From Zea mays (lineage: Eukaryota; Streptophyta; Magnoliopsida; Poales; Poaceae), in contig NC_050104.1 in assembly GCF_902167145.1 (NCBI RefSeq), positions 15,150,001 to 15,214,000 on the forward strand: DNA of 64,000 nt. Reading direction: 5' to 3'. Below the pieces are notes generated by a model. It did not search any database. It was not told the origin of the DNA and was given only the letters and a program-made list of their open reading frames with translations. A program made the translations under genes and the position numbers. Shown piece by piece: positions 8,580 through 19,220 of the stretch (its first letter is position 1; each line of letters begins with the position of its first letter).

Positions 8580-11500
8580 ATGGCGCCCAAGAGGAAAACT
8601 GCGAGCTCGTCTGCTGCGGTGATCCCTCCGATCGACCCCAACAGCCAGTTGCCTTTCGCAGGTAACCATATGTCCATCGTTTCCGAAGTTGAACTTCTCC
8701 ACCTCGTATCCATCGAGGTTCTTCCTCCGCGGGAACTCTGTTCTTGGCGGATTTGCCACGGGACTACTGTCCCGACAGAGGATACCCACGAGTCTGTAGT
8801 TTACGCTCCTTTTCTTCTCCGCGGCCTCGGCCTTCCCATCTCTCCCTTTTTCCGCGGCCTCCTTGATTTCTACCACATTAACTTGACCCATTTGAACCCT
8901 AATTCCATTCTGCAAATCTCCATTTTCGTTCACTTATGCGAAGCCTTTCTTGGCGTGCTGCCGCATTTCGGTTTATGGAAGTATTTGTATCATTGTCGCC
9001 CTGGGATGGCCGGGGGACAACATCAGTTGGTCGGAGGTGCCAGTTTGGAGATGCGTCGCGGGCGGAAAACTGAGTATCTTGAGATTCCCCTCAAGGACAG
9101 TATTAAGGGGTGGCGTCTAGAGTGGTTCATAGTTGATAATTATGGAAATTCTCTCCCCTCCCGGTCGGGAAGACAGCCAGACGTTCGCACTCCGAGCTGG
9201 ACCGAGTCTCCCACAGATCAGGAAGTGGCTGAGGCAGGTGTGTTGCTAACTGAAGTTGGACTGCTGAAAGAGAGAGGTCTAACTGCTGAAGCTGTGGTCG
9301 CTGACTTTGTTTTCAAGAACATTCAGCCACTGAAAGACAGGGCCTATCCAGCATATCTGTATCGAGGGCTAGCCGACTCAACTCGGGTTACCAATAGAAG
9401 AATTCCTTCTGTAGACTTGGTAGGCCGACTTGAAATGATCCTCAGGGGTAAGGTGTCAAATGTTGGTGCTCCAGTGGCATACTCGGCCTGGAACCTGCCT
9501 CCTCCCAAAGCTTTCACCCTTTTTGTGTCAAATCCGCCTGTGACTGATGGCAATTTGGGCCTTAGAGTGCGACCTTCTGCTGAAGAAGTCAGTACTTTGG
9601 TTGCTTCGCTTGGGGAGATTCCTGATGATGAACGACAGGTTCATTTTGAGGTGCCCCTGAACCCTAGTGATGCGGATATAAATGCCATGCTTGATCTGCT
9701 AGCTGAGGATTCCTCCAACGCTGCTCCTACTGGTACGTTGGTAGTGGTGCCCCTTCCAGAGGTTGATACAACTTTGGATGTCCAGAAACCTGTCAGTACT
9801 CGCCTGAGGCGCCCTAGCCGAACCAGTCAGCCTGAGCCTTCCGCTGATGAGCAAAAGAAGAAAAGAAGACGCCTCCGGCGAGTATCCAGTTTTGATGAGG
9901 ACGCTGGTACCTCAGTTCCTGCTGCTGAAGAAGTGCCTGCAACTGGCCTTACTGACGGTGACCCCAATGGGTGTACCCAAACTGCTACTGATCCCAATGT
10001 GGGTGCTCCATCTGTTGCTGAACCCAATGGGGGTGCTGCTTGTGTTGTCACTGTGGAAGATGAGGAGGAAGAAAATGAAGCTCCTTTAACTCGGAAAAAC
10101 AGTCGGCAGTTCATCGCCAGCGGTGAAAGTAGTGGAGTTCCTTCTCCAGCTTTGTCTGCCCTCATTGGTCTGCAAGAACTGTCCCTGGCCAACTTTGATC
10201 AAACTCTTGAGGATATGGTCCCAGAGGACTTGCTATCAGAGCCAGTGGATGATGATGCAACGGAGGCTTGCGCTGCCGTGCCTGATGCTGGGTTGAGGTC
10301 ATCCCGTGCCTCGTCGACCTTAGAGCGCGATCTCGAGGGTCGGGATGCTGACTTGGATTGTCCTGGTCCCATGGAAGTGGCTGAAGGCCCATCAACCTTA
10401 GAGGTGGTTACTGCGGAGAGTTTGGACCTCAAGAATGGTGCTGACACATGCCCAGCCCCCGAGGATGTCGCCGGGGATGACTTAGCTCGGGTGAAGAGTG
10501 TAAGCCACTGCCCAGCCCCCGAGGGTGCTGCCGGGGATGATCCGGCTCAAGTGGGCAGTGCCAACTATGACCCAGCCCCCGAGGGTGCCCAAGCAGGGTC
10601 TCCTTCCTGCACTTCTATGGACGTTCACGCGGGATCACCTCCACACTCTGGCTGCATGGTGGTAGCCCAAACTTTGGACCAGGGAGTCACTTTAGAGGGC
10701 AGCGTCCCCGCTGATCGGGCGTTTGGCTCTGTTGAAGGCACTGAGCTGATTCCTTCTGGTCCGTTGCAAGCTACTTCGGGTGGTGGCCTTGCGCCTGGTT
10801 ATCAGCTGATTTCTCCTGATTTGGGGATCCCTTCGTTCTTTTCCAACCTCCAGGTACTGTGCTGTATTTTAGCTTGTTCTTTATGTTGCATGAACTTTTG
10901 TCATTATGTTCATCTGTTCTTCTCATCAGGCTTTGGTGGATGGGATGGCCAGCCAGCTGAGATTGCAGGGTGCTTCCGTCCCAGAAGTGGCTTCGTCTCT
11001 TGCGTGTTGGAATCCAGTGTCACTTCATCGTCGTGTATCCGAGTTGGAGGCAACTAACGCCGGTTAGTGCCCTTTTTCTTCTCTTCGCCTTTGTTGTGGA
11101 CTGTTTTACCTTCTGACCTCGTTTTGCTTGATTACCTCTTGCTAGGAATGACTCGACAAATTGCAATTCTTGAGGAAAAACATTCCCGAGATCAGGCTGA
11201 AATGGTTCAACGGTGCGCTGACTTCGAGGAGAAGTACTCTCAGAGCCAAACTGAACTAAATCAGGTCTCCGCTGCCTTGGATGACGCCAATGCCCTGAGT
11301 TCTTCTCTTCATGCTCGGCTTGACTCTAAAAAGGTAACTTACAAAACTGTGCCTTGCCTTGCTATGCTCTTATTACTTGCTTGGTTTCTGAAGGAGTTGA
11401 TTTTTGTTTGCAGGAAGAAAAACGTATCCTTGCTGCTTCTCGTGACAATCTAGACAGATTGTATCGTGATTCTAGCAGCTCGCTGTCAATCTTGGAGAGG

Positions 11501-11875
11501 AGTCACCACTTTACAATGGAGGAACTGGACAATCAGCGTTGTAAGCTGCAAGAATCTGCGGACGAAGTGACCCGCCTTAAGCAATTGATATCAGCGAAGG
11601 ATGCCACCATCAAAGAACTCCGAGCTTCCAAGAAATCCATTGCCCAGGAGTTAGAGGCTGCTCGGCTGGCTGCTAAAGTTGCCGAAGAAACTGCTGCTAC
11701 TCTCAAAGCCCAGCGCGATAAAGCCATGGACAAGGCTATTCGGGCTGGACGAATCTTAATGAGGAGACCCGGCGGGGTTGTTCCTGAAGACATAAAGGCT
11801 GACGTGAATGCTGCCCCCGATTCCTCGAGTCGTCATTCTTCATCGGTCGCTCCTGAGAAAGACATTGCGAAATAG
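8580..11875 (+). CDS. Antisense multi-exon gene of Grande (gypsy-type transposon domain plus coiled coil)
   Basis: Four exons are inferred: 8580-10853, 10930-11062, 11146-11333 and 11414-11875, all with GT-AG introns (10854-10929, 11063-11145, 11334-11413) in consistent phases, giving 1,018 residues. The N-terminus (MAPKRK) is basic. Residues about 40-300 resemble the plant family called putative gypsy-type transposon (Transposase_28): a block LPISPFFRGLLDFY, then SILQISIFVHLCEAFLGVLP. The middle is acidic and low complexity, with repeats of the type DPNGG and CPAPE. The C-terminal exons form a coiled coil (QIAILEEKHSRDQAEM and later). It is opposite to gag-pol. The Grande literature reports an antisense gene (gene 23), which I believe is this one. 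No stop or frameshift is seen in any exon. Its role is unknown. Confidence 0.75.
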
Positions 11876-12059
11876 AGAAACATTTTGCGTGCTCTGAGCG
11901 CGCGGTTAGCATGATCGAGTATTTGTTAGAGGACATCAGTTTATCATTCGAATGACATAATTACTCTCTTATTGTATCAGAATTTATTGGTTCGTAAATT
12001 TGTGGTAATGACGCCTGATGATTATGAAATTTGTTTGCGGGATATGGAAGTCATCCCCT

Positions 12060-12430
12060 GAATTACATAGGCGTGAGTATGTTGCACCGGCTTAAGCCGC
12101 CACTGACTTTAGCCGATAGCTCCGTTAGTAGGGTATAGTGGTCACCCCAAGTTAAGTAAGCGTGAGCATGTTGCACCGCCTTAAGTCGTTGCCGACTTAA
12201 GTCGATTGCTCCGTTTGTAGGGCATAGTGGTCACCCCGAGTTAAGTAAGCGTGAGCATGTTGCATCGCCTTAAGTCGTTGCCGACTTAAGTCGATTGCTC
12301 CGTTTGTAGGGCATAGTGGTCACCCCGAGTTAAGTAAGCGTGAGCATGTTGCACCGCCTTAAGTCGTTGCCGACTTAAGTCGATTGCTCCGTTTGTAGGG
12401 CATAGTGGTCACCCCGAGTTAAGTAAGAAT
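12060..12430. repeat. 89-bp tandem array, about four copies, with a CTTAAGTCG hairpin
   Basis: gtcacccc recurs at 12141, 12230, 12319 and 12408, an exact 89-bp period. The last three units are nearly identical. Each contains cttaagtcg-ttgc-cgacttaag, a 9-bp perfect stem. The first unit (12067-12140) is diverged and its stem is imperfect. The array lies between the 3' end of the antisense gene and the 3' end of pol, so it separates two convergent transcripts. Confidence 0.9.
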
Positions 12431-12535
12431 GCAAGTCAATCGTAAACGAGCCGAGTATCTTTGAAATCTCTCTTTATTGATGACATATTTCCACTTTACA
12501 GAATACATTGTCGCCCCAGCAGTTTTGAAATACAG

Positions 12536-13981
12536 CTAGGGATAAAACTTTCTGAGGTGCTCTATGTTCCAGGAGTTCCCAACTTCTGTGCCATCCATCT
12601 GAGTGAGGCGATACGATCCGGGCCGAGTGACTTCTGCTACTATGAAGGGTCCTTCCCATAAGGGTGATAACTTGTGCCGTCCCTCCCCCGTTAGAATTCG
12701 GCGGAGGACGAGGTCTCCTACTGAAAAGAACCGTTGCCGCACAGCCTTGTCGTGATAGCGCCTTAGAGTCTGCTGGTACCGTGCTGATTGGATTACCGCA
12801 TTCAGCCGTTCTTCCTCAAGTACGTCAATGTCCTCCAGCCTGGTGGCTTCAGCTTCTGCTATGCTTTCGAAGATCAACCTTGGCGCCCCAAACTTGAGAT
12901 CAGCAGGTAGCACTGCCTCCGACCCATAGACCATGAAAAAAGGAGTGTTTCCATGCAGAGCTCGACTAGGTTGGGTTCTTAGGCTCCAAACAACATAAGG
13001 CAATTCTCTTATCCACTTTCCTGCGAATTTTTCATTCTTATCGAAGACCTTTTTCCTGAGTGCCTCCAATATCATTCCGTTGGCTCACTCAACCTGCCCG
13101 TTGGCTCTTGGATGTGCTACAGATGCGTACTTGATCTGAATGCTCTTTTGCTCGCAGAAGTCGAAGAATTCTGAGCTGGTGAAGTTGGATCCTAAGTCGG
13201 TGATGATGCTGTTTGGTATCCCGAATCTGAATATTATGTCTTGTATGAATTCCACGGCCTTAGCAGAGGTTAAAGAAGCAATGGGCTTGAACTCTATCCA
13301 TTTAGTGAATTTGTCAATCGCCACCAATACATGAGTATATCCCCCTTGAGCTTTCTTGAAAGGTCCAATCATATCCAGTCCCCAGCATGCGAAAGGCCAG
13401 GTTACTGGTATGGTCTGTAGTTGCTGTGCTGGCATGTGTTGTTGCTTTAACAAGTATTGGCAAGCTTCACACCTCTGGACTAACTCGGCTGCATCGTTCT
13501 TCGCTGTCGGCCAATAGAATCCTGACCTGAAAACCTTCCCGACTAGTGTTCTGGATGCCGCATGTATTCCACATTGCCCTGCATGGACCTCCTCCAGAAG
13601 TTGCTTCCCAGTGGACGGGAGAACGCACTTCATGAGGATGCCTGATGCGCCCCTTCTGTACAATACCTCCCCAATGAGTGTATAGTGAGCCGACTGCCTG
13701 ACAATGCGCTCTGCCGAGTTCTTGTCGTCTGGTTCTTCTTCATTCTTTATATACTTAATAATCAGCCTTCTCTAGTCATCAGAGTCTGACTCGGGTTGAT
13801 CTATGATGTTGCACTCTTCTGTTTGATCCATTGAGATACTCGGCTGCAGAATTTCTTGCACGAAGACTCCGGGTGGGACCTGAGTTCGACTGGATCCGAG
13901 CTTGGACAGTACATCGGCTGCTGTGTTCCGATCTCTTTCTATATGATGAAATTCCAGACCCTCGAATTTATCTTCCAGCTT
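12536..13981 (-). pseudogene. Grande integrase region of pol (interrupted by stops)
   Basis: This is the same reading frame as the upstream gag-pol. It has an HHCC zinc-binding region (HAGQCGIHAA, then CEACQYLLKQ) and an integrase core (LDMIGPFKKAQGG, then a second-Asp block ITDLGSNF where TDNG is usual, then HPRANGQVE). It ends at 12536 after GSYRLTQMDGTEVGN. In-frame stops are TAG at 13772-13774 and TGA at 13085-13087. The TGA follows HPRANGQVE, where Arg is normal, consistent with CGA to TGA. It cannot be translated as one protein. Confidence 0.85.
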
Positions 13982-15721
13982 TCAGACGACAGCGCAGTAT
14001 TTTCCCATTGAATCGCTTGAACAATCCCATTCCTTGTTTATCTGGCTGATGACTACCAGAGAATCTCCGTATACCATCAATCTCTTGACGCCCAGTGATA
14101 TGGCGATGTTCAATCCGTGTATCAAAGCTTCATACTCGGCTGCATTGTTAGAGGCCGGGAATAGCAACTGGAGGGCGTACTTGAGGTGTTCGCCTCCAGG
14201 TGCGGTGAAGAGAATCCCTGCTCCTGCTCCCTGCAGCTTCAGCGAGCCATCAAAATACATTCGCCATACTTCTGCGGTTTCTGGATTATCCGGTACTTGC
14301 TGTTCTGTCCACTCTGATACGAAATCAACCAGTGCTTGAGTTTTGATGGCAGTGCGAGGTCGGAACTCGATGTCGTGGGATCCCAGCTCGCAAGCCCACT
14401 TGGCTATTCGGCCAATGGCTTCCTTGTTGTGAAGAATATCCCCTATTGGGAAACCAGTGACTACTATGACTTTGTGGTCGTCAAAGTAGTGACGCAGCTT
14501 GCGGGCAGTTAGAAGTACTGCGTATAATAGCTTTTGAACCTGAGGATACTTTTTCTTCGAGGGGCCTAGAACTTCACTGATGAAGTAAATGGGATGTTGT
14601 ATTGGATAGGCATGTCCTTCTTCTACTCGCTCGACTACCAACGCAGTGCTTACCACGTGAGTCGTGCAAGAGATATACAGTAGCAAATCTTCAGCCGGTT
14701 GAGTCGACGTAGCTCGCCGGGGTGGTTTCAGTACTGGTGGTGTTGTCAAGAATTTCTTCAGTGCATCTAGAGCTTCTTGTGCTTCTGAAGTCCATTGAAA
14801 CTTATCCACCTTCTTGAGTAGCTTGTAAAATGGCAAACCTTTTTCTCCCAGCCTGGATATAAATCTGCTCAGAGCTGCCATACATCCAGTAAGTCGCTGA
14901 ACCTTCTTTTGTGACCGAGGAGCTTCCATCTTCATGATAGCTTCAATTTTATCTGGATTAGCCTCAATTCCCTGGTGGCTGACAATAAACCCGAGCAATT
15001 TTTCTGCTGGTACCCCGAAAACACATTTTTCGGGATTGAGCTTCCATCTATATCGTCTCAAGCTGTTGAAAACCAGCTGTAAGTCTTCGATGAAGTTTTC
15101 CGAATTTTCTGTTTTGATTACCACATCATCTACGTAAGCCTCCACACGCTTGCCCCAGTGATCGGCTAAGCATGTTTGAATAGCTCTCTGATAAGTCGCT
15201 CCAGCGTTTTTGAGGCCGAACGGCATGGAGGTATAACAGAAAGCACCAAACGGAGTGATGAACGCTGTTTTTTCCTCGTCTTCTTTTGCCAAACTAATCT
15301 GATGATACCCGGAATAACAATCTAAGAAAGACAGCACAGAACATCCAGCGGTGGAGTCCACCACCTGATCTATCCTCGGGAGCCCGAAGGGATCCTTCGG
15401 ACAGTGTTTGTTGAGATCAGTATAGTCGACGCACATGCGCCAATCCACTTTATTCTTTTTGAGTACAAGAACAGGGTTGGCTAACCACTCGGGGTGTAAT
15501 ACTTCTCTAATAAATCCAGCCGCAACCAAGCGAGCTAACTCGGCGCGAACGACCTCTCTCTTGTCGGGCGTGAAACGACGTAGCTTTTGCCGGATCGGCC
15601 TCGCCTGGGGATAAACCTTCAACTTGTGCTCGGCCAGTTCTCTTGGGACTCCCGGCATATCCGCAGGTTGCCATGCGAATACATCTCGGTTATCTTGCAG
15701 GAACTGGACGAGCGTGCTTTC
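13982..15721 (-). pseudogene. Grande reverse transcriptase and RNase H region of pol
   Basis: An open stretch of 558 codons from 15658 contains all the usual RT blocks. They include MCVDYTDLNKHCPKD, FLDCYSGYHQI, FITPFGAFCYTSMPFGLKNA and the catalytic YVDDVVIKT. A connection domain follows, then a plant-type RNase H (MYFDGSLKLQGAGAGIL, then NNAAEYEALI). It is in frame with gag-protease, separated only by the TAG at 15722-15724. It ends at a TGA (13982-13984) where the RNase H would continue. The RT itself appears undamaged. Confidence 0.9.
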
Positions 15722-18547
15722 CTATTTGTCGTCCAAGCTGGAGCTGATGATGGCTGTCTTGCGCTCATCAGCGAACCCCAGGTTAATTCGCTTGGTTTCT
15801 TCAGTCGGCCGCATAGAGGTCGTGGCCTGAGCTTCGTTTGCCGGTACGGCGAGGTCCTCCTCAGGCTTAGAATTCGCCAGTGTAGAAGGGACCGTTGATG
15901 GCTTGGTGGTGAGGGCTGCTTGGATGGCCACTCGGAAACATTCTGCGGCGCCTTGGAAGTCGGCGCGCACAGTTATGATCCCTTGCGGTCCTGGCATCTT
16001 CAGTATCATGTATGTATAGTGCGGAATGGCCATGAATTTAGCCAATCCCGGCCTTCCAATGATGGCATTATACCCGCAGTCGAAGTTTGCCACTTCAAAC
16101 CTCAGGAACTCGGTTCTGTAGTTCTCCGGAGTTCCGAAGGTGACTGGCATGTAGATGTGGCCCAGCGGGTATTCCCCCTCCGTCGGCACGATGCCGAAGA
16201 AAGGAGTGTCCGACTTGTGGAGCTCTTTGAGGTGAGCCCCCAAGCCTTGGAGTGTCCGGGGGAAGGTGACGTTGATGCTGCTCCCCCCGTCCACTAGCAC
16301 CTTCTTCACCCGGCTCTCTCGGATCACCGGATCGACGAGGAGCGGGTATTTGCCCGGATGGTCGAAGTTGAGCCATTGATCCTCCCGAGTGAAAGTGATC
16401 GGGTGTTCTGACCACCGGTATGGGGCGGGAGGACCGGTGGTCGCCACCAGTATCTGGCGGTCGTTGAGCTTTTGTTGTCTCTTGTTCTCCTGCGACCCAT
16501 GTCCGCCGAAGATGACGTTGACCTCCCTGTCGACGCGTGGGAAAGCTCCTCCTCCTCCCTCCTCCGGCTGATGAGGTTGTCGTGGTTCGTCCGGTCCTCC
16601 CCTCGGCGGAGGAGGAGGTAGAGGTTGGAAGGGTCGGCCATGCCCAACGGAGTGCTTGAAGTCCCGGCAGTTGCGGAGAGTGTGGCGCATGTCCTTGTAG
16701 TATGGGCACTGGGCGTCGAGGATGTCGTCCAGCGTGCGCTCGCCTCCGCGAGGTCCTCCTCGGGCGCGAGAGGCAGGTGGTCCGGCGGCGTGTACTTCTT
16801 CGCGAGGCCTCTTCTCCCAGCGTTTGTCGGGTGGCTGGTTCGCGTCGCGTCGTGGTGCAGCCGGTGCAGGCTTTGCTCCTCCGATGAGGTCCTGAGCTCG
16901 CTCGTCGGCGGTGATGTAGAGGTCGGCTTCCCGGAACAGCTCCTCGGAAGTAGTCGGCGCCTTCTGCAGTATGGCTCGGACAAAAGCCGAGTCGTTGGAT
17001 CCTCTGTAGAAGTCCTCGATCACGGCCGCCTCCGTGACCTCGGGGATGCGATTTCTCATGGTCTGGAACCTTTTGAGGTACGACCGGAGAGTCTCATCCC
17101 CCCGGCGCTTGATGGATTTGAGGTCCCACGGTTGCGCCGGCTTGTCGGAGAGAGACTGGAAGTTGGCGGTGAAACGTCGACTGAAGTCTCCCCAGTCGTC
17201 GATGCAGTGTCGGGGTAGATGTCGTAGCCACTGTAGCGCATCTTGCCCAAGGACGATGGGCAAATACGCGGTCATAACGTCCTCAGATGCCCCGGCAGCT
17301 CGAGCAGCGGTGGTGTACACGGCTAGCCAACCCCCTGGATCCTGCTTAGGTTCATATTTGTCGACATTGGATACCTTGAAGTTGGGAGGCCATTGGAGGG
17401 CCCTAAGGCGCGGAGTAAGAGCGGACACCCCGCACGTGTCCTCCTGTCGTCGGGGACGATGTCTGTCCCGGGGAGAGGAGTTGTGATTGTGGTTCCTCGA
17501 CCGTCCCCGGGTGGTACCGCTAGTTGAGGCCGTTGCCGACTCAGTCCTGGTGGCCTGGCTCTGAGTCGGGATGCCATGATCCCGGTCGTACTCCTCCCGA
17601 TGGCGAATCTCGTTCTCATGCCGCTGTTCGCGCGAAGCATTGATGGAGCTTCGCACGTCTCGGCGACTGTTGATGGCGTGTCGTAGATCGTTCGGCGGGT
17701 GAGCGAGCGGTAGAAGATGGTTGGCTGCCTGGGTGAACAGGCGTCGGTATCCTTCGGCGTCGGGAGTTCGAGGAAGTCCGTCAGCTATCCGAGCTAGTAC
17801 CCCTCCGACTTCACTCGGCGTGTTCATAGCTCGGGCGAAGTCGGGATTCAGGTTGCGCCCGAAGAGCGGATTCTCCTGGCGTTGCCTTGCATCTTGCTCG
17901 GCTTGTTCCTGAGCCCGTCGGCGATCACGTCGTCGGGAGTTCCTTCGTTCTCTGAAGACGCGTTCTTCTGGAGTTTCTCCTATCTCCGAGACCTCGTCTC
18001 GCGAGACAGGCTGCTCCGGATCCCGTTCTCCGGCCGCGTGATGTCGTCGAACGTTCCTGCGCCGGTTCCTCCGTCGGCGGGATTCTCGTTGAGGCGGTTC
18101 TTCTCCGGGCGCGGTCGGTTCGTCGTCAGAGACGGTGGGCGACTCCACTCTCCCGATGAAGAGGACGTCGGGGTAGAATGGTGCTGCTGTCGTGGCGACT
18201 TTCTTTCTGTTCTCCTTTGAGGCCGGAGGAACGGAAAGAACGACTTGCTTTTCCCTGGTCTCCTTCTTCCTCGTGATCCGTGTCCATTCTTTTGTCGAGG
18301 AAGTAGACAGCGGAGTCTTCCGGGTCAGCGAGCCCTCGGCCCCCGTCTTTCCGGAGATGATCTTTTTCCGAAGAGCTGGAGGTTGCACCTCTCCGGCATT
18401 TTCGGAGTTCGTTGGAGGAGACTTCTTTTTCGGCGGATCCGCGATACGGTGTAGAATTCCCTCTTCGTCCGCTACAGATGAGATTGTCCCAAAGCAGAAT
18501 ACGGATCCGGGACGCATGGTGATCTTGCTGTTGAAGGTGACGGCCAT
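15722..18547 (-). pseudogene. Grande gag-protease
   Basis: I place the start at the ATG at 18547 (MAVTFNSK); an open frame extends into the LTR but is not needed. The frame runs 941 codons to TAG at 15722. It has a long charged N-terminus and a retrotransposon gag domain around ALQWPPNFKVSNVDKYEP through DWGDFSRRFTANFQSL. A cysteine-poor basic region follows, then an aspartic protease with active site VLVDGGSSIN. DGG in place of DSG or DTG is what I recall for the TAT lineage. This part is intact, but the stop separates it from pol; one long gag-pol frame of 2,003 codons would be the original state. Confidence 0.85.
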
Positions 18548-18573
18548 TGAGTTAGCTTGGATCGTCGACACAC

Positions 18574-18591
18574 CCCCTACCTGGCGCGCCA
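18574..18591 (-). promoter_or_regulatory. Grande primer-binding site
   Basis: On the minus strand TGGCGCGCCAGGTAGGGG starts two bases inside the 5' LTR. It begins TGG as expected for the complement of a tRNA 3' CCA end. I cannot name the tRNA with confidence. Confidence 0.6.
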
Positions 18592-18593
18592 GA

Positions 18594-19220
18594 TGTCGGT
18601 GTTTTGGGTCCGACCGCACACCCGGGGTTGCCCCTCAAGGTGTTTCTAGGAGTAGGACGGTGTCGACGACTGTAGCAAAATGGTTCGTGCCGATCGCACG
18701 AGGGACAGTGGACAAGATTTACAGGTTCGGGCCGCTTAGAGATGCGTAACACCCTACGTCCTGGTGAGTATGTGAGCGTGGTTACAAGAGGGCTCTCTGG
18801 ATTGAAGACACAGAGAGTTGATGTGGGTGGCGAAGTAAGATAGGGTCGATTGTTCTGAAGGGGTGCCCCCTAGGCCTTATATACTCGACCGTGGGGCAGT
18901 ACATGTGGATATGATAACAACAAGTAGCTAAAAGGTAGTGAACCTCTTGAGTTTATCCCTACGTAACCCTCGCCGACTTATCTTCGCATGGCTCCGTTGC
19001 ATGGGGGCTTCAGCGCGGGAAAGTCGGGTCTCTGTTGCGATTTACTCGCTCGACGTTGTGGGCCATCCGGGTTTGCACCAATCCGGTATCACGTCGCTCT
19101 GCTTTGTTGGTTGTTTCTCCCCAGGCCCACGAAAGAATGACCTTACGATTTATTGGGCCCTTGGGCCTTTCATGAGGTCTTTTACTCCTTTAGTGGACCC
19201 GGGGATATCTATCCCCCACA
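18594..19220 (-). mobile_element. Grande 5' LTR
   Basis: This 627-bp LTR is at the upstream end of the minus-strand element. On the minus strand a TATA box (TATATAAG) lies at 18876-18883, so transcription should start near 18850 and run leftwards into gag. The sequence after its outer end (cacggtcact) is an AT-rich LTR fragment of another element. Confidence 0.9.

Larger units (their letters stand above)
5218..19220 (-). mobile_element. Grande-type Ty3/gypsy retrotransposon, complete, minus strand
   Basis: The element is 14,003 bp with LTRs of 631 and 627 bp (tgtcggtgtt...tcccccaca on the plus strand). gag-pol runs on the minus strand from 18547 to 12536. A very long 3' region (12535-5849) holds an antisense multi-exon gene, an acidic ORF and two tandem arrays. 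The total length, LTR size and antisense gene match what is known of maize Grande (TAT lineage). LTR-LTR divergence is about 7% by eye, suggesting an insertion a few million years old at usual grass rates. The flanks (gtctg left, cacgg right) are not a target-site duplication; see findings. Confidence 0.9.

Noticed and set aside
18548..18619. Start of Grande gag at 18619
   Set aside because: Those codons lie over the primer-binding site and LTR edge; the ATG at 18547 is more plausible.
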